Notes: a model not told the origin generated them from the sequence alone. DNA of 64,000 bases from Nostoc sp. FACHB-152 (GCF_014697475.1 NZ_JACJRV010000006.1:161112-225111), one strand, 5' to 3'. Counted from the stretch's first letter, positions 9,497 to 19,221 are shown. Numbers and translations are program-made.

Positions 9497-11311
9497 TTAA
9501 CCTTCGTATAAAGCAAAACTCTGACTACGCATTGTTAATTGCTGATGTGTGTTAATTTCTTCTGGTAAAATTGAGCCGGTTCCTAACCACTTTTCTTCGG
9601 AAGAATCCAGAATTTTTCTCCAAGAATTATTGCTAAACTCGTTATCCAAAGTAATGCCACTGGTGTTGAAGTTTAGCAGACAAAGTAGTTTTTTATTTTC
9701 TAGTTCTCTTGTCCACCAAACAAGCTTTTTCTCTTCGTTACTTCCAGATTGGATATTGCTGCGATCGCCTGTTGTCCAACCTGGAATTTGATTACGCAAT
9801 TGAATCAGGTGGCGATAAAAATCCCATACTATTTTATGTTTACCAGTTTGGCGTTTTTCCCAGTTCAATTTACACTGCAAAAATGTTTCTTTGCCTTCTG
9901 GGTCTGGTGGTTCACCTTCGGCGTGAAAGGCTTTAAATTCTTTCTTTCTGCCCTCTCTAACTGCTTTAATTAAATCGGGATCTGAATGACTAACAAAGTA
10001 AATAAACGGCGCATCTTCTGCATATTCCTCACCCATAAATAACATTGGGATATAAGGAGAAAGCAAAGTTGCTCCCGCCGCCAATTTCACAGCTTCAAAT
10101 GAGACTAGTTGTGATATTCTCTCACCTAGCATTCTATTACCAACTTGGTCATGATTTTGGCTATTGATCACAAATTGGTAGGAAGGGCGATCGCTGGCTG
10201 AGTTACCATGAAAACGTTGGCGATGAGGAGAATATTTCCAGTCATAAACAAAGTTGTCTTTATAAGCTTTGGCTAAATGTTCGGCTTTGCCAAAATCTTC
10301 GTAATAACCAACGCGATCGCCTGTTAACAAAGTATATAGTGAATGATGTAAATCATCGCTCCATTGAGCGTCTAAACCGTGACCGCCTAATTCCTGTGGG
10401 CGAATGAATTTGGGGTCATTTAAATCACTTTCTGCAATTAGATAAAGGCTTCTTCCTTGCGCTTTGGAAAGTTCGGCAACATTTTCTGCGAGTTCTGCCA
10501 AGAAATGTTTTGCACCCAAATCGTAAATAGCATGAACTGCATCTAAACGCAGTGCATCAATATGATATTCCTGCAACCAGTAAAGCGTATTTTGAATGAA
10601 ATAATTGCGAACATCAGGGCTATGGGCATCATCAAAATTAATCGCACTGCCCCAAGGAGTGCGATATGTTTCTGTAAAGTATGGCGCGAAGCGACTCATG
10701 TAATTTCCTTCGGGGCCAAAGTGGTTATAAACCACATCTAAAATCACCGCTATGCCCTGTTGGTGACAAGCATCAACTAATAGCTTTAATTTTTGCGGCC
10801 CGCCATAGGAACTCTGCACCGCATAGGGATAAACGCCATCATATCCCCAATTGCGATCGCCTGGAAACTGTGCCACTGGCATCAATTCAATGGCATTTAC
10901 TCCTAAATCGCGCAAATCTTTCAACCGAGGGATAATTGCTTCAAATGTGCCTTCTGGTGTAAAAGTTCCAACGTGTAACTCATACATGATCATTTGTTCT
11001 AAAGGAACACCAGACCAATTACTGTCATTCCAAGTAAAACTATGATCAATTACCTGAGATGGCCCGTGTACATCTTGGGGTTGGAAATTTGAAGCGGGGT
11101 CAGGTCTGCTTTCCTCACCATCTAATTGATAAAAGTAAAGTGTTCCTGGTTCTATATTGTTAGCTGTAACTTGCCAGTAACCCCCATGTTTCTCCATCGG
11201 GATAACTTGAGATTTGGGCGAAACAATTTCTAAAGCAACTGTTTTTTTATCTGGGGCCCAAACTGTAAACTCGCAACAACCATCGCCTAAATAATGCGCG
11301 CCAATCTTCAT
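9497..11311 (-). CDS. treZ: malto-oligosyltrehalose trehalohydrolase
   Basis: 604 residues, GH13. It hydrolyses the glucosidic bond next to the terminal trehalose unit made by TreY and releases free trehalose. An N-terminal early-set beta domain (about 1-95; GAHYLGDGCCEFTVWAP) precedes the TIM barrel. Catalytic residues visible: Asp257 in ALRLDAVH, Glu294 in LIAESDLND, and the Asp of NSQNHDQVGNR (~residue 385). Region I is DVVYNHFGPEG. Length fits the family. The gene starts 20 bp after the glgX stop, so the two are almost certainly co-transcribed. Confidence 0.96.
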   Translation of the reverse strand: MKIGAHYLGDGCCEFTVWAPDKKTVALEIVSPKSQVIPMEKHGGYWQVTANNIEPGTLYFYQLDGEESRPDPASNFQPQDVHGPSQVIDHSFTWNDSNWSGVPLEQMIMYELHVGTFTPEGTFEAIIPRLKDLRDLGVNAIELMPVAQFPGDRNWGYDGVYPYAVQSSYGGPQKLKLLVDACHQQGIAVILDVVYNHFGPEGNYMSRFAPYFTETYRTPWGSAINFDDAHSPDVRNYFIQNTLYWLQEYHIDALRLDAVHAIYDLGAKHFLAELAENVAELSKAQGRSLYLIAESDLNDPKFIRPQELGGHGLDAQWSDDLHHSLYTLLTGDRVGYYEDFGKAEHLAKAYKDNFVYDWKYSPHRQRFHGNSASDRPSYQFVINSQNHDQVGNRMLGERISQLVSFEAVKLAAGATLLSPYIPMLFMGEEYAEDAPFIYFVSHSDPDLIKAVREGRKKEFKAFHAEGEPPDPEGKETFLQCKLNWEKRQTGKHKIVWDFYRHLIQLRNQIPGWTTGDRSNIQSGSNEEKKLVWWTRELENKKLLCLLNFNTSGITLDNEFSNNSWRKILDSSEEKWLGTGSILPEEINTHQQLTMRSQSFALYEG

Positions 11312-11331
11312 AATTATTCAGAATCTTTTGA

Positions 11332-13458
11332 TTATTCAAGACAACGTAATAAAACAAGCGATCGCTCTGTTACTTGCACAGTTTGATATCCTGAAATTAA
11401 CTTCTCGTCTTTAATAAAACGAGGTTTGTCAGTATCAATCACTATTGTCCAAGCCTTATCTTTGAGGCTATGGGGCAAAGCAAACTCAACAGGTTCGTAG
11501 TGGGCGTTAAAAAATAGCAGGAAACTTTCATCAATAATTCGTTCGCCCTGCGGCCCAGGAGTAATGATTCCTTTGCCATTCAAGAAAATTTCCATCACCT
11601 TGGCATAACTAACTAGCCATTGCTTGTCAGTCATTTCACTACCATCGGCATTAAACCAAGCAATATCACTAATACCATGTCCATGAATAGGACGACCTTG
11701 AAACCACTTGCGCCGCCGGAACACTGGATGTTGATGACGGAAATAAATCAGTTCGCGTGTAAAGTCTAATAAGTCTTGGTTGGTTTTTACTAAATCCCAG
11801 TTTCGCCAAGAAATTTCCGAGTCTTGGCAATAAGCATTGTTGTTACCCCACTGAGTACACCCCATTTCATCACCCGCCAGCATCATGGGTACGCCTTGGG
11901 ATAGCAGCAGAGTGGTTAAAAAGTTTCGCCGTTGACGTTCCCGTAAGCGCAACACGCCGGGATCATCAGTTTCCCCTTCTGCGCCACAATTCCAGGATCG
12001 ATTATGGCTTTCGCCATCTCGGTTATCTTCGCCATTCGCCTCGTTGTGCTTATCGTTATAGCTGACTAAATCGTTTAGAGTAAAGCCATCGTGGGCGGTA
12101 ACAAAGTTAATACTTGCATTAGGGCTGCGACCGTTTTGTTGATATAAGTCCGGGCTACCAGTAAAACAGTAAGCAAACTGTCCCAGACTATTATCTGCAC
12201 CTCGCCAAAAGTCCCGCACTGTATCTCGATATCGGCCATTCCACTCTGTCCAAAGTACAGGGAAATTTCCTACTTGATAACCACCTTCGCCCAAGTCCCA
12301 AGGTTCAGCAATTAATTTGACATCTGCCAAAACAGGGTCTTGATGAATAATGTCAAAGAAAGCTGCGAGGCTATCTACTTCGTATAACTCCCGCGCTAAT
12401 GCCGAAGCCAAATCAAACCGGAAGCCATCTACGTGCATTTCTAATACCCAGTAGCGCAGGCTATCCATAATTAACTTCAAGACTTGGGCATGGCGCACAT
12501 TTAAAGAGTTACCGCAACCCGTAAAGTCCATATAATAACGAGGGTCATCCTTGACTAAGCGGTAATACACACTATTGTCAATTCCCCTTAGTGATAGCGT
12601 TGGCCCTAAATGGTTGCCTTCGCCAGTGTGGTTGTAGACAACATCCAAAATCACCTCAATGCCTGCAAAATGCAAAGCCTTGACCATCTCTTTGAATTCG
12701 GTGACTTGTTGCCCTAAGCAACCACTCGCACTATATCCACAATAGGGAGCAAAATAATTAATCGAATCGTAGCCCCAATAATTGGTGAGTCCTTTATCTA
12801 CTAAATGTCCAGGACGGGATAAAAAATGATGCACAGGCATCAATTCAACAGCTGTAATTCCTAGCTGTTGCAAATATTGAATTGCTGCTGGATGTGCTAA
12901 ACCAGCATAAGTACCGCGCAATTCTTCAGGAATATCTGGATGCAGTTGAGTGAAGCCTTTGACATGAGTTTCATAAATGATTGTTGTATGCCAAGGAGTC
13001 CGCAGTAATTTGTCATCGCCCCAATCAAAAGATTGATCGACAACTACAGACTTAGGCATGATATGAGCATTATCTAAATCAGAAAAAGCTAAGTCTTTTT
13101 CCGGCGCATCCCAAGAGTAGCCAAAAACAGACTCATCGTGTTTAAACTCACCATCAATTGCCTTAGCATATGGATCAATCAGTAGTTTGTTGGGGTTAAA
13201 GCGATGACCCATTTCTGGAGACCAAGGGCCATGCACTCGATATCCATACTTTTGTCCTGGCCCAATTCCTGGTAAATAACCATGCCAAACAAAATTGTTC
13301 TTTTCAGTTAATGGGATGCGAACTTCTTCATTATTTTCATCGAATAAACAAAGTTCTACCCCTGTGGCATTCTCTGAATATAAAGCGAAATTTGTCCCTT
13401 TACCATCCCAAGTTGCACCTAAGGGATATACACTCCCCGGCCATAATGCTACATACAT
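11332..13458 (-). CDS. glgX: glycogen debranching enzyme (GlgX type isoamylase)
   Basis: 708 residues, GH13 subfamily 11. It cleaves alpha-1,6 branches of glycogen or limit dextrins, yielding linear maltooligosaccharides that TreY can use. A CBM48-like domain (about 10-130, GTNFALYSENATGVELCLFD) is followed by the barrel with DVVYNHTGEGN (272-282), nucleophile Asp349 in GFRFDLASALAR, Glu385 in LIAEPWD and TAHDGFTLNDLVSYN. It is first in the glgX-treZ-treY-treS row, so the promoter should lie in the 866-bp gap 13459-14324. The arrangement suggests glycogen breakdown directed to trehalose, as in stress or desiccation response; that use is inference. Confidence 0.95.
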   Translation of the reverse strand: MYVALWPGSVYPLGATWDGKGTNFALYSENATGVELCLFDENNEEVRIPLTEKNNFVWHGYLPGIGPGQKYGYRVHGPWSPEMGHRFNPNKLLIDPYAKAIDGEFKHDESVFGYSWDAPEKDLAFSDLDNAHIMPKSVVVDQSFDWGDDKLLRTPWHTTIIYETHVKGFTQLHPDIPEELRGTYAGLAHPAAIQYLQQLGITAVELMPVHHFLSRPGHLVDKGLTNYWGYDSINYFAPYCGYSASGCLGQQVTEFKEMVKALHFAGIEVILDVVYNHTGEGNHLGPTLSLRGIDNSVYYRLVKDDPRYYMDFTGCGNSLNVRHAQVLKLIMDSLRYWVLEMHVDGFRFDLASALARELYEVDSLAAFFDIIHQDPVLADVKLIAEPWDLGEGGYQVGNFPVLWTEWNGRYRDTVRDFWRGADNSLGQFAYCFTGSPDLYQQNGRSPNASINFVTAHDGFTLNDLVSYNDKHNEANGEDNRDGESHNRSWNCGAEGETDDPGVLRLRERQRRNFLTTLLLSQGVPMMLAGDEMGCTQWGNNNAYCQDSEISWRNWDLVKTNQDLLDFTRELIYFRHQHPVFRRRKWFQGRPIHGHGISDIAWFNADGSEMTDKQWLVSYAKVMEIFLNGKGIITPGPQGERIIDESFLLFFNAHYEPVEFALPHSLKDKAWTIVIDTDKPRFIKDEKLISGYQTVQVTERSLVLLRCLE

Positions 13459-14324
13459 AGGTGAAATTCCAAGAATTGATATTGGGTGGAAAACATAAAT
13501 AGTTTTTATTTTATTGCTTTAAAATTCTTTAAAGAAATTTTAAAGAAATTGAATTTAAAATGAATTTATAGTGAAAACCTTTTGCTTTCTTCCATCAATA
13601 GAGTGAGAAATTTTTAAATCGCAAGATAGATGAAAATATCTGAGATATTTAGATGTTTTGTAACTACGGCCAAGAAATTTAATTAACGGATGAATTTTAC
13701 AAGATTAGCGATCGCCGCGTTCTATAAAATTTATCTATATATATGTAGCTCAGTCTTTAAGAATAAATATAACTTAGCTTCTTCGCTAGAAATTCTAAGC
13801 ATTATTTGTGATTAAAGAGCAATATATAATTTAACTGCTTTTCAAGCGACATTACCCGAAATAAGGCTTTAAAATTCCATATTTAGCAGTACAGATAGGA
13901 GATTCAAACAAATCTATTGCCTATTGCCTGCCCACATAAGCAGTTTGTAAATCAAAGAGAATTGCTATATATAGTAATTTACCCAAATAGTTTAGATTCT
14001 GAGCAAATTCTATCTAAAGAGAGTCAGAAAATATTCTTTTGTATGCGAACTTAAAATCAGGACTTAAGCACTCAGATTCCCCAACTAGTTTTTAATCTGG
14101 TTAGGGGAATCATCAAAATTTAAAAGCACAAGCTAGGCTGACTTTATGTTGTGAGCTTTAATGCGTAAGTTTAAAATAATCAGTCATAGCTAATTATAAA
14201 AGATAAGATTATTTGTTTTTAGCAAAAAAATAGCAAATTATAAAAATACTCTGACAAACCAGGAATTACATAAACAATATAGAGTTTGCCATAAATAAAC
14301 GCGATCGCTCAAGGAGGAAGACCT
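13459..14324. other. 866-bp divergent intergenic region upstream of glgX
   Basis: AT-rich region between minus-strand glgX and the plus-strand relic at 14325. It must hold the promoter for the trehalose genes. I see HIP1-like sites (GCGATCGC near 13708 and 14301) and a possible stem using GATTCCCC (14075-14082) with GGGGAATC (14104-14111). No open frame with protein-like content and no recognised riboswitch were found. GGAGGAAG just before 14325 is a good ribosome-binding site for the relic. Confidence 0.5.
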
Positions 14325-14708
14325 ATGCCTCGACCAATACACAGTTCCGTCATCGTTATCACAGGCGCATCTAGCGGAATTAGCCGTGCTACAGCCCTAG
14401 AGTTTGCTAAACAACGAGCCACATTATTCTTAGCAGCGCGGCGTGAAATGGATGCAGTCGGAATTGAAAAAGCAACTATGCTGGGTAATTCCTTTGGTTG
14501 TCAGATTATATCTGAGTTTGCCTTCCGTTATGGCGATCGCCTCGAACGAGCCATCCTCCAAGTCCCAACTGTTGACCGACACGCCCGTACTTTACCGCAG
14601 CAGTTATGGCGTTTCTTTCTCAACGCTCCCATAGAAGATCCTTCAGAAACTCTAGTACAGCTTTATGACTACTGGCAAGCTGGTTTAACGCGTATAGTCC
14701 GGACTGGG
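14325..14708 (+). pseudogene. chimeric relic: SDR 5' end joined in frame to a middle piece of an alpha/beta hydrolase
   Basis: Residues 1-41 (MPRPIHSSVIVITGASSGIS, then RATALEFAKQRATLFLAARR) are the Rossmann N-terminus of a short-chain dehydrogenase, with Ser in place of the third motif Gly. From residue 42 the frame continues as an alpha/beta hydrolase fragment of about 87 residues: DAVGIEKAT, nucleophile elbow LGNSFGCQ, FRYGDRLERAILQ, RTLPQQLWRFFLNAP, LYDYWQAGLTRIVRT. It then enters unrelated frame-shifted codons. Neither protein is complete: the SDR lacks its YxxxK region, the hydrolase its N-terminus and its Asp/His end. Two deletions between formerly adjacent genes explain this. A strong ribosome-binding site (GGAGGAAG) precedes the ATG, so a hybrid peptide may still be made. 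Confidence 0.8.
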
Positions 14709-15328
14709 ATGCATCCTTGCCAGATGGAGAAACACCGGAAGCCGAATGGGGGTTTGAGGAATCTTTGCGGGAAGATGTAGAAAATTTTGCACGCGATCGC
14801 GGTTATCAAGTCCAACGAATCATCTTTAAACAACCAGATGATCTCAGCCCTTTTGTAGCAGGTTTATATCGCTGGTGGTATACACAACGAGGAATTCCTG
14901 CTAATCGCTTACTCGTAGAATCGTTTATCTTGCTAGAACCAATGTGGGCTTTGCTTACAGGTTCAGTACCCTTTTGGATGACATTTAATATGGAGCCTTC
15001 TCTACAGCGAATTAAAAATTATCTAGAAGAAATTAATCCATATGATGAAATTTATCTGATGCTTTTCTCCCACGGTGTAGAGGCAGTGGGTCTACCAACT
15101 ATTGAACAATGGAGTCAAGTGTTTAAATACGCACGTCAGCGAGGTAAATTTGTCGGAACTCAAGAAGATTTTCCGAGAAATTTTCCAGCCTTAATTCAAT
15201 ACAACACCGAACTTCAAAGGCTGATATCTGCACGTTATCCTGTCCCTGGGGCATTAGGTTTAGAGCAGCTAGATAAGTTTATTAGCCAAGAAGGCGATCG
15301 CTTTCCGGTGCAATGGGAAAAAGCATAA
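14690..15328 (+). pseudogene. N-terminally truncated conserved cyanobacterial protein
   Basis: The frame becomes protein-like at about 14690 (AYSPDWDASLPDGETPEAEW) and runs to the stop at 15328, giving about 212 residues. The only start codons lie inside the homologous region (TTG 14717). As I recall the family, it is longer, with a further N-terminal region; it has no assigned function. Features seen are an acidic start, GLYRWWYTQRGIPANRLLVE, WALLTGSVPFWMTFNMEP and NPYDEIYLMLFSHGVE. The upstream end merges at 14690-14705 with the alpha/beta hydrolase fragment in another frame, so this is the third component of the deletion chimera. Translation from TTG 14717 cannot be excluded. Confidence 0.6.
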
Positions 15329-15354
15329 AAGCTAAAGAATATTGGAGGGTGGAT

Positions 15355-15909
15355 ATGGTAACTAAAAATACGCAATTAGCATTAGGTGCATTTGCGACAG
15401 CTAAAGAATTAGAACAAGCAATTAGTGAATTGAAAGCCGCAAACTTCCCGCTAGATAGAGTTTCAGTAATTGGTAAAAATGTAGAAAAAGGCGATCACAT
15501 TGATGAAGTTCAAATGAGCGATCGCATCGGTAATCAAAACACCAATACAACATCAGCTATCGGAGACGCACTCTCCGCCACTGGTTGGGGTAGCCTATTA
15601 GTTGGTTTGGGTAGTCTGGCAATTCCTAGCAATTTAGGGGCTGTGTTGGCAGTTGGTACTATTGGTGTCGCCATAGCTAGTAGCCTCGGCGGTGTAGCTA
15701 TCAGTGCAGCATCTACCGAAAATTTGGTGAAAGCAATTACTAAGTTAGGCATTCCCGAAGAACACGCCAGAGTGTATAGCGATCGCCTCCAGCAAAGTTA
15801 CTATTTGCTCATCCTAGATAGTACAGATGAAGATATTCATCGCGCTGAAGCAATACTGCAAAAACAGGATATTCAAAATTGGGGTGTTTATAACAGGAAT
15901 GAAGTCTGA
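15355..15909 (+). CDS. general-stress-protein-like (YflT-type) protein
   Basis: 184 residues from the ATG at 15355, chosen because GGAGGG lies seven bases upstream; an ATG at 15313 would overlap the preceding frame. The N-terminal ~50 residues (GAFATAKELEQAISELKAAN, then FPLDRVSVIGKNV) form the YflT-like fold. A Gly/Ala-rich hydrophobic stretch (about 75-120, ATGWGSLLVGLGSLAIPSN and AVGTIGVAIASSLGG) can insert in a membrane or act as a glycine-zipper. The C-terminus (LGIPEEHARVYSDRLQQSYY to DEDIHRAEAILQ) completes the alpha/beta module. Such proteins are linked to osmotic or general stress in cyanobacteria. The SDR and DUF4383 genes follow on the same strand. Confidence 0.8.
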   Translation: MVTKNTQLALGAFATAKELEQAISELKAANFPLDRVSVIGKNVEKGDHIDEVQMSDRIGNQNTNTTSAIGDALSATGWGSLLVGLGSLAIPSNLGAVLAVGTIGVAIASSLGGVAISAASTENLVKAITKLGIPEEHARVYSDRLQQSYYLLILDSTDEDIHRAEAILQKQDIQNWGVYNRNEV

Positions 15910-15944
15910 AGTCTAAAATAAATGATTTAGTAAACTCTTAAATT

Positions 15945-15976
15945 GTAGGGTGCGTTATAGCAACGCTTAACGCACC
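15945..15976. repeat. GTAGGGTGCGTTA / TAACGCACC dispersed repeat, copy 1
   Basis: GTAGGGTGCGTTA and TTAACGCACC form an imperfect stem around ATAGCAACGC. Related sequences occur at 18061-18147 and 42103-42193. All three lie just downstream of plus-strand genes, which suits a 3'-end stem or a repeat tolerated there. The rest of the 15910-16331 gap has direct and inverted GAAGTCT / AGACTT motifs and no gene. Confidence 0.6.
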
Positions 15977-16331
15977 GATAATCGTGATGTGAATGCCTCA
16001 TACTTGATAGGCTGTTAATTTCAGACTTTATACTTCAAACTTCAAAAACAATTGAGATTAAAGTAAGCCCTATCTTGCGAAAGATGTTGCAAGTAGTTAA
16101 CGCAGATAAATTTTAGTTAAATACTGTTTCACACTCAACAAGCTCCTCAAGAAAATTCTTAGGAGCTTTATTCCAGCCGATAGATAGTGTGACAAAAATA
16201 TTTAACTAAATTTGTTAGTTATTTTGCTCAAGATTGAAATTCAGCTAAAAAATTAGTTGATGCTTCATTTTTCTTCTTAATTGAAGACTCATAAATCCAG
16301 AAAACCGCAGAATTCAGCATCAAATCGAAAT

Positions 16332-17342
16332 ATGCAACTAAAACCAATAAATCAACAAGTAGTTACAGTTGTTGGCGCGTCTAGCGGCATCGGAAGAGAA
16401 ACTGCACTGCGGTTTGCCAAACGTAGGGCAAAGGTAGTTGTGGCTTCTCGTAGTGAGACAAAACTAAAGTCGTTGGTAGAAGAGATTAAAGGCTTTGGTG
16501 GTGATGCAACTTATGTTGTAGCTGATGTGCAAGTATTTGACCAAGTAAAAGCGATCGCCGACAAAACAGTAGAGGTCTATGGCAGGCTTGATACTTGGGT
16601 TCATGTGCCAGCTATTGGTCTATTTGCCACTTTCGACAACACTACACCAGAAGAGTTTAAGCACGTCATCGATGTCAATTTGATGGGACAAGTATATGGG
16701 GCGATGGCGGCGTTACCTCATCTCAAACGTACAGGAAAAGGCTCGTTAATTCACATCTCTTCAATGGAAGGTAGGCGCTCGCTACCATATCAAAGTGCTT
16801 ACTCTTGTTCAAAACACGGCGTTGAGGGCTTTATTGAAGGGATGCGCGTTGAGTTGATCCATGAGAAATGGCCTATCAATGTGACGAGTGTTAAGCCAGC
16901 AGTCATCAATACCCCCTTCTGGAACAATGGACTGACAAAGCTAGGGGTAAAACCAGCCGGAATTCCACCTTACTACGACCCCAGAATTGTTGCTGATGCA
17001 GTTCTCTATGCAGCCGAACATCCAACGCGTGACATTTTAGTTGGAGATGTGGCTAAGTTATTAGATTTAGTGCAAAAAATCTCGCCCTCTTTAGTCGATT
17101 CCATATTATTGCTAATTGGCTTTAACTTACAACATTCTTCAGAACCAAAATCTCAAGAAGCACCCAACAATTTCTACACTTCTGTTCCAGAAGACGACAG
17201 AGTTGACGGCGATTACTCCAAGTTAGTTATTCCAAGTATTACTGATGCATTAGGTAAAATTCCTATCTTTCAGTGGGGCGCGATCGCCTCTGGAGCGGTA
17301 TTAACTTTGCTAGCAATGCAAGCCTTTAAACAGCAAGGATGA
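16332..17342 (+). CDS. membrane-anchored short-chain dehydrogenase/reductase
   Basis: 336 residues from the ATG at 16332; an upstream in-frame TTG (16281) would add 17 polar residues unlike the family. Residues ~8-260 are a classical SDR: cofactor motif VVGASSGIGRETA, SRSETKLKSL (Arg near the first beta strand suggests NADP), Ser of HISSMEG and catalytic YSCSK. The C-terminal ~75 residues carry a proline/acidic linker and a terminal hydrophobic segment (WGAIASGAVLTLLAMQAF), so the enzyme is probably held at a membrane. It belongs to the stress-type cluster with the YflT-like and DUF4383 genes. The SDR start of the chimeric relic at 14325 is related only by superfamily. Substrate unknown. Confidence 0.9.
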   Translation: MQLKPINQQVVTVVGASSGIGRETALRFAKRRAKVVVASRSETKLKSLVEEIKGFGGDATYVVADVQVFDQVKAIADKTVEVYGRLDTWVHVPAIGLFATFDNTTPEEFKHVIDVNLMGQVYGAMAALPHLKRTGKGSLIHISSMEGRRSLPYQSAYSCSKHGVEGFIEGMRVELIHEKWPINVTSVKPAVINTPFWNNGLTKLGVKPAGIPPYYDPRIVADAVLYAAEHPTRDILVGDVAKLLDLVQKISPSLVDSILLLIGFNLQHSSEPKSQEAPNNFYTSVPEDDRVDGDYSKLVIPSITDALGKIPIFQWGAIASGAVLTLLAMQAFKQQG

Positions 17343-17446
17343 ATAAAAAGTCTGAAGTGAAGCCTGAAATAAGACTTATATTCACTTTTTGAATATGTTC
17401 CCTACTCCCTACTCCCCATTCCCCATATATCAGGAGTCAAAATAGT

Positions 17447-17926
17447 ATGGACAATGTTAATACCGGAAAAATGCTAGAGCGTTACTGTGCTTTAGCCATT
17501 GGAGTTACCTATTTACTCTTAGGTTTAGCAGGATTTACACCTGCCTTAGTATCTTTACCAGGAAGTAGTGAGTCTTTTGTTTCTCTGGATGCATCTCATA
17601 ATGCCTATACTGCGGGTTTTGGCTACATTTTTGGTCTATTTCCTACTAACTTCTTACATAACTTTGTACGTTGTGCTGTAGGTTTGTTAGGTATTAGTTC
17701 TTTTACAAGTGCTAGCAGCGCGCGTATATTCAATCGTGGCTTTGCTATTGCTTATATCGTATTAGCAATTATGGGATTGTTACCTTTAGCCAAAACATCT
17801 TTTGGACTAATGCCCCTATTTGGTAACAATGTTTGGATTAATGCTCTAGCTGCATTCGCGGCCGGGTACTATGGACTAATTATTCCCGCGAAAGTAATGG
17901 ATAAGAATGTTGCACAAAATCTCTAA
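17447..17926 (+). CDS. DUF4383 four-helix membrane protein
   Basis: 159 residues with about four hydrophobic segments (19-37, 68-88, 98-116, 130-147). The pattern of GVTYLLLGLAGF, the long first loop with HNAYTAGFGYIFGLFPTN, FVRCAVGLLGI and AALAAGYYGL-type last helix matches DUF4383, a cyanobacterial and actinobacterial family of unknown function. CAGGAG at 17430 lies about 12 bases before the ATG. It follows the SDR gene by about 100 bp, a gap filled with low-complexity CCCTACTCCC repeats, and is probably the last gene of the cluster. Confidence 0.85.
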   Translation: MDNVNTGKMLERYCALAIGVTYLLLGLAGFTPALVSLPGSSESFVSLDASHNAYTAGFGYIFGLFPTNFLHNFVRCAVGLLGISSFTSASSARIFNRGFAIAYIVLAIMGLLPLAKTSFGLMPLFGNNVWINALAAFAAGYYGLIIPAKVMDKNVAQNL

Positions 17927-18060
17927 CCATTCCCAAGTATGAGAAGATAAACTATCAATAAATTAGTTTGAGCAACTAATTTAGCGATCGCACTTGGTAA
18001 TTATACAAGGCGATCGCTTTCCTAATCATGAAAAAGAGATTAGAGGTTAGACACTAGTAA

Positions 18061-18147
18061 AATGTATGGTGTGTTATGCCATAGGCTAACGCACACACCT
18101 TAAACAATAAAAAATAGTGCGTTGTCGTGTAACGCAACTCACCCTAC
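18061..18147. repeat. GTGTTA / TAACGCAC dispersed repeat, copy 2
   Basis: Contains GGTGTGTTATGCC, GGCTAACGCACAC, then GTGCGTTGTCGTGTAACGC and CACCCTAC. The same order of motifs, on the same strand, occurs at 42103-42193, and a shorter relative at 15945. Here it sits between the convergent DUF4383 and SpoIIM-like genes and could form stems in either transcript. Confidence 0.6.
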
Positions 18148-18189
18148 TGGACTTACTAGTCTCTAGCCTCTAGCCTCTAACCCCTCTTT

Positions 18190-19140
18190 TTAACGCTTAC
18201 GACTGCAATAAAGCACTAGAAGTACAAATAACCCTAACCCAGCGATATATTTTATGGGATCTGGCACATCGGGATTCGGAGAAAAAAAGCCTTCAATAGT
18301 ACCAGCAATAATCAACATTGGTACAATCCCAAAAACTAATTGTGAGGCTTGAGAACCGTAGAATTTTAACGCATCACTGCGGCGATATTTACCAGGAAAT
18401 AAAATTGCTCTGGCTAATAATAAACCTGCACCACCAGCAAAAAAGATAGCTGGTAATTCTAAAGCACCGTGGGGAAAGACAAAAGCCCAAAAAGGATAAG
18501 CCAAATTATTTTGTCCAACTAAAGTACCAACAGCACCAATTAATAAACCGTTGAATACCATTAAATAAGTTGTGTATCCTCCCGCAGTGATTCCGCCAGC
18601 AACTGCGCCAAACGATACAGAGATATTATTAATCATAATGCTGCTTGATGCTAAAGGTTCAACCCCAACAATCGAACCCATCCATAATTTATGTTCATCT
18701 CGTACCTGAGAAATTAATCGCTGTGGTACTATCAGCGACATAAATGTTGGGTCTTGCCATGCGTACCACCAAGCAACAACAGCCCCCAACAAAAATAAAC
18801 CCGTAGCTATAGCAATGTAAAGGAATGTTTGCTGTACTACAGAGGGTAATCCCCATTTGTAAAATTCCATAACTCCCCGCCATTCTTGTCGGCGTGAACC
18901 TTGATAAATCTGCGTATAAGCCCGCGTTGTTAAAATTTGTAGACTTTGTATCAAAGTATTACCGACTTTTTGGGTACGGGCGCGTGCTAAATCTGCCGCT
19001 ACTGAACGGTACAAACTAGCTAATTCTCTAATCTCGTTTGCGCGTACCGATTTTAAACCTTTTTTTTCGATTTGTTTTAATAAAACATCCAAACGCTGCC
19101 AATTTGGTTCGCGTCGTGCAATCCAACGTTGAAGATTCAT
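18190..19140 (-). CDS. SpoIIM-like (DUF95) integral membrane protein
   Basis: 316 residues from the ATG at 19140; an in-frame TTG at 19161 adds seven residues, but the MNLQRWIARREPNWQRLD start is typical of this family. A soluble helical N-terminal part (about 1-95, rich in Arg) precedes five to six membrane segments. SpoIIM domain hallmarks are the NNISVSFGAVAGG stretch, AYPFWAFVFPHGALELPAIF (conserved PHG.ELPA) and FAGGAGLLLARA. In non-sporulating bacteria such proteins occur beside RDD proteins, as here (divergent genes at 19315 and 20184). The role is unknown; transport or membrane remodelling has been proposed for the sporulation homologue. Confidence 0.87.
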   Translation of the reverse strand: MNLQRWIARREPNWQRLDVLLKQIEKKGLKSVRANEIRELASLYRSVAADLARARTQKVGNTLIQSLQILTTRAYTQIYQGSRRQEWRGVMEFYKWGLPSVVQQTFLYIAIATGLFLLGAVVAWWYAWQDPTFMSLIVPQRLISQVRDEHKLWMGSIVGVEPLASSSIMINNISVSFGAVAGGITAGGYTTYLMVFNGLLIGAVGTLVGQNNLAYPFWAFVFPHGALELPAIFFAGGAGLLLARAILFPGKYRRSDALKFYGSQASQLVFGIVPMLIIAGTIEGFFSPNPDVPDPIKYIAGLGLFVLLVLYCSRKR

Positions 19141-19221
19141 AAATTGTGGGAATATTAGCAAATAATCTCAATTCTCTAGAAAGTCAGTGCAGTGACAACC
19201 TCAATAACTTATACATTTATT

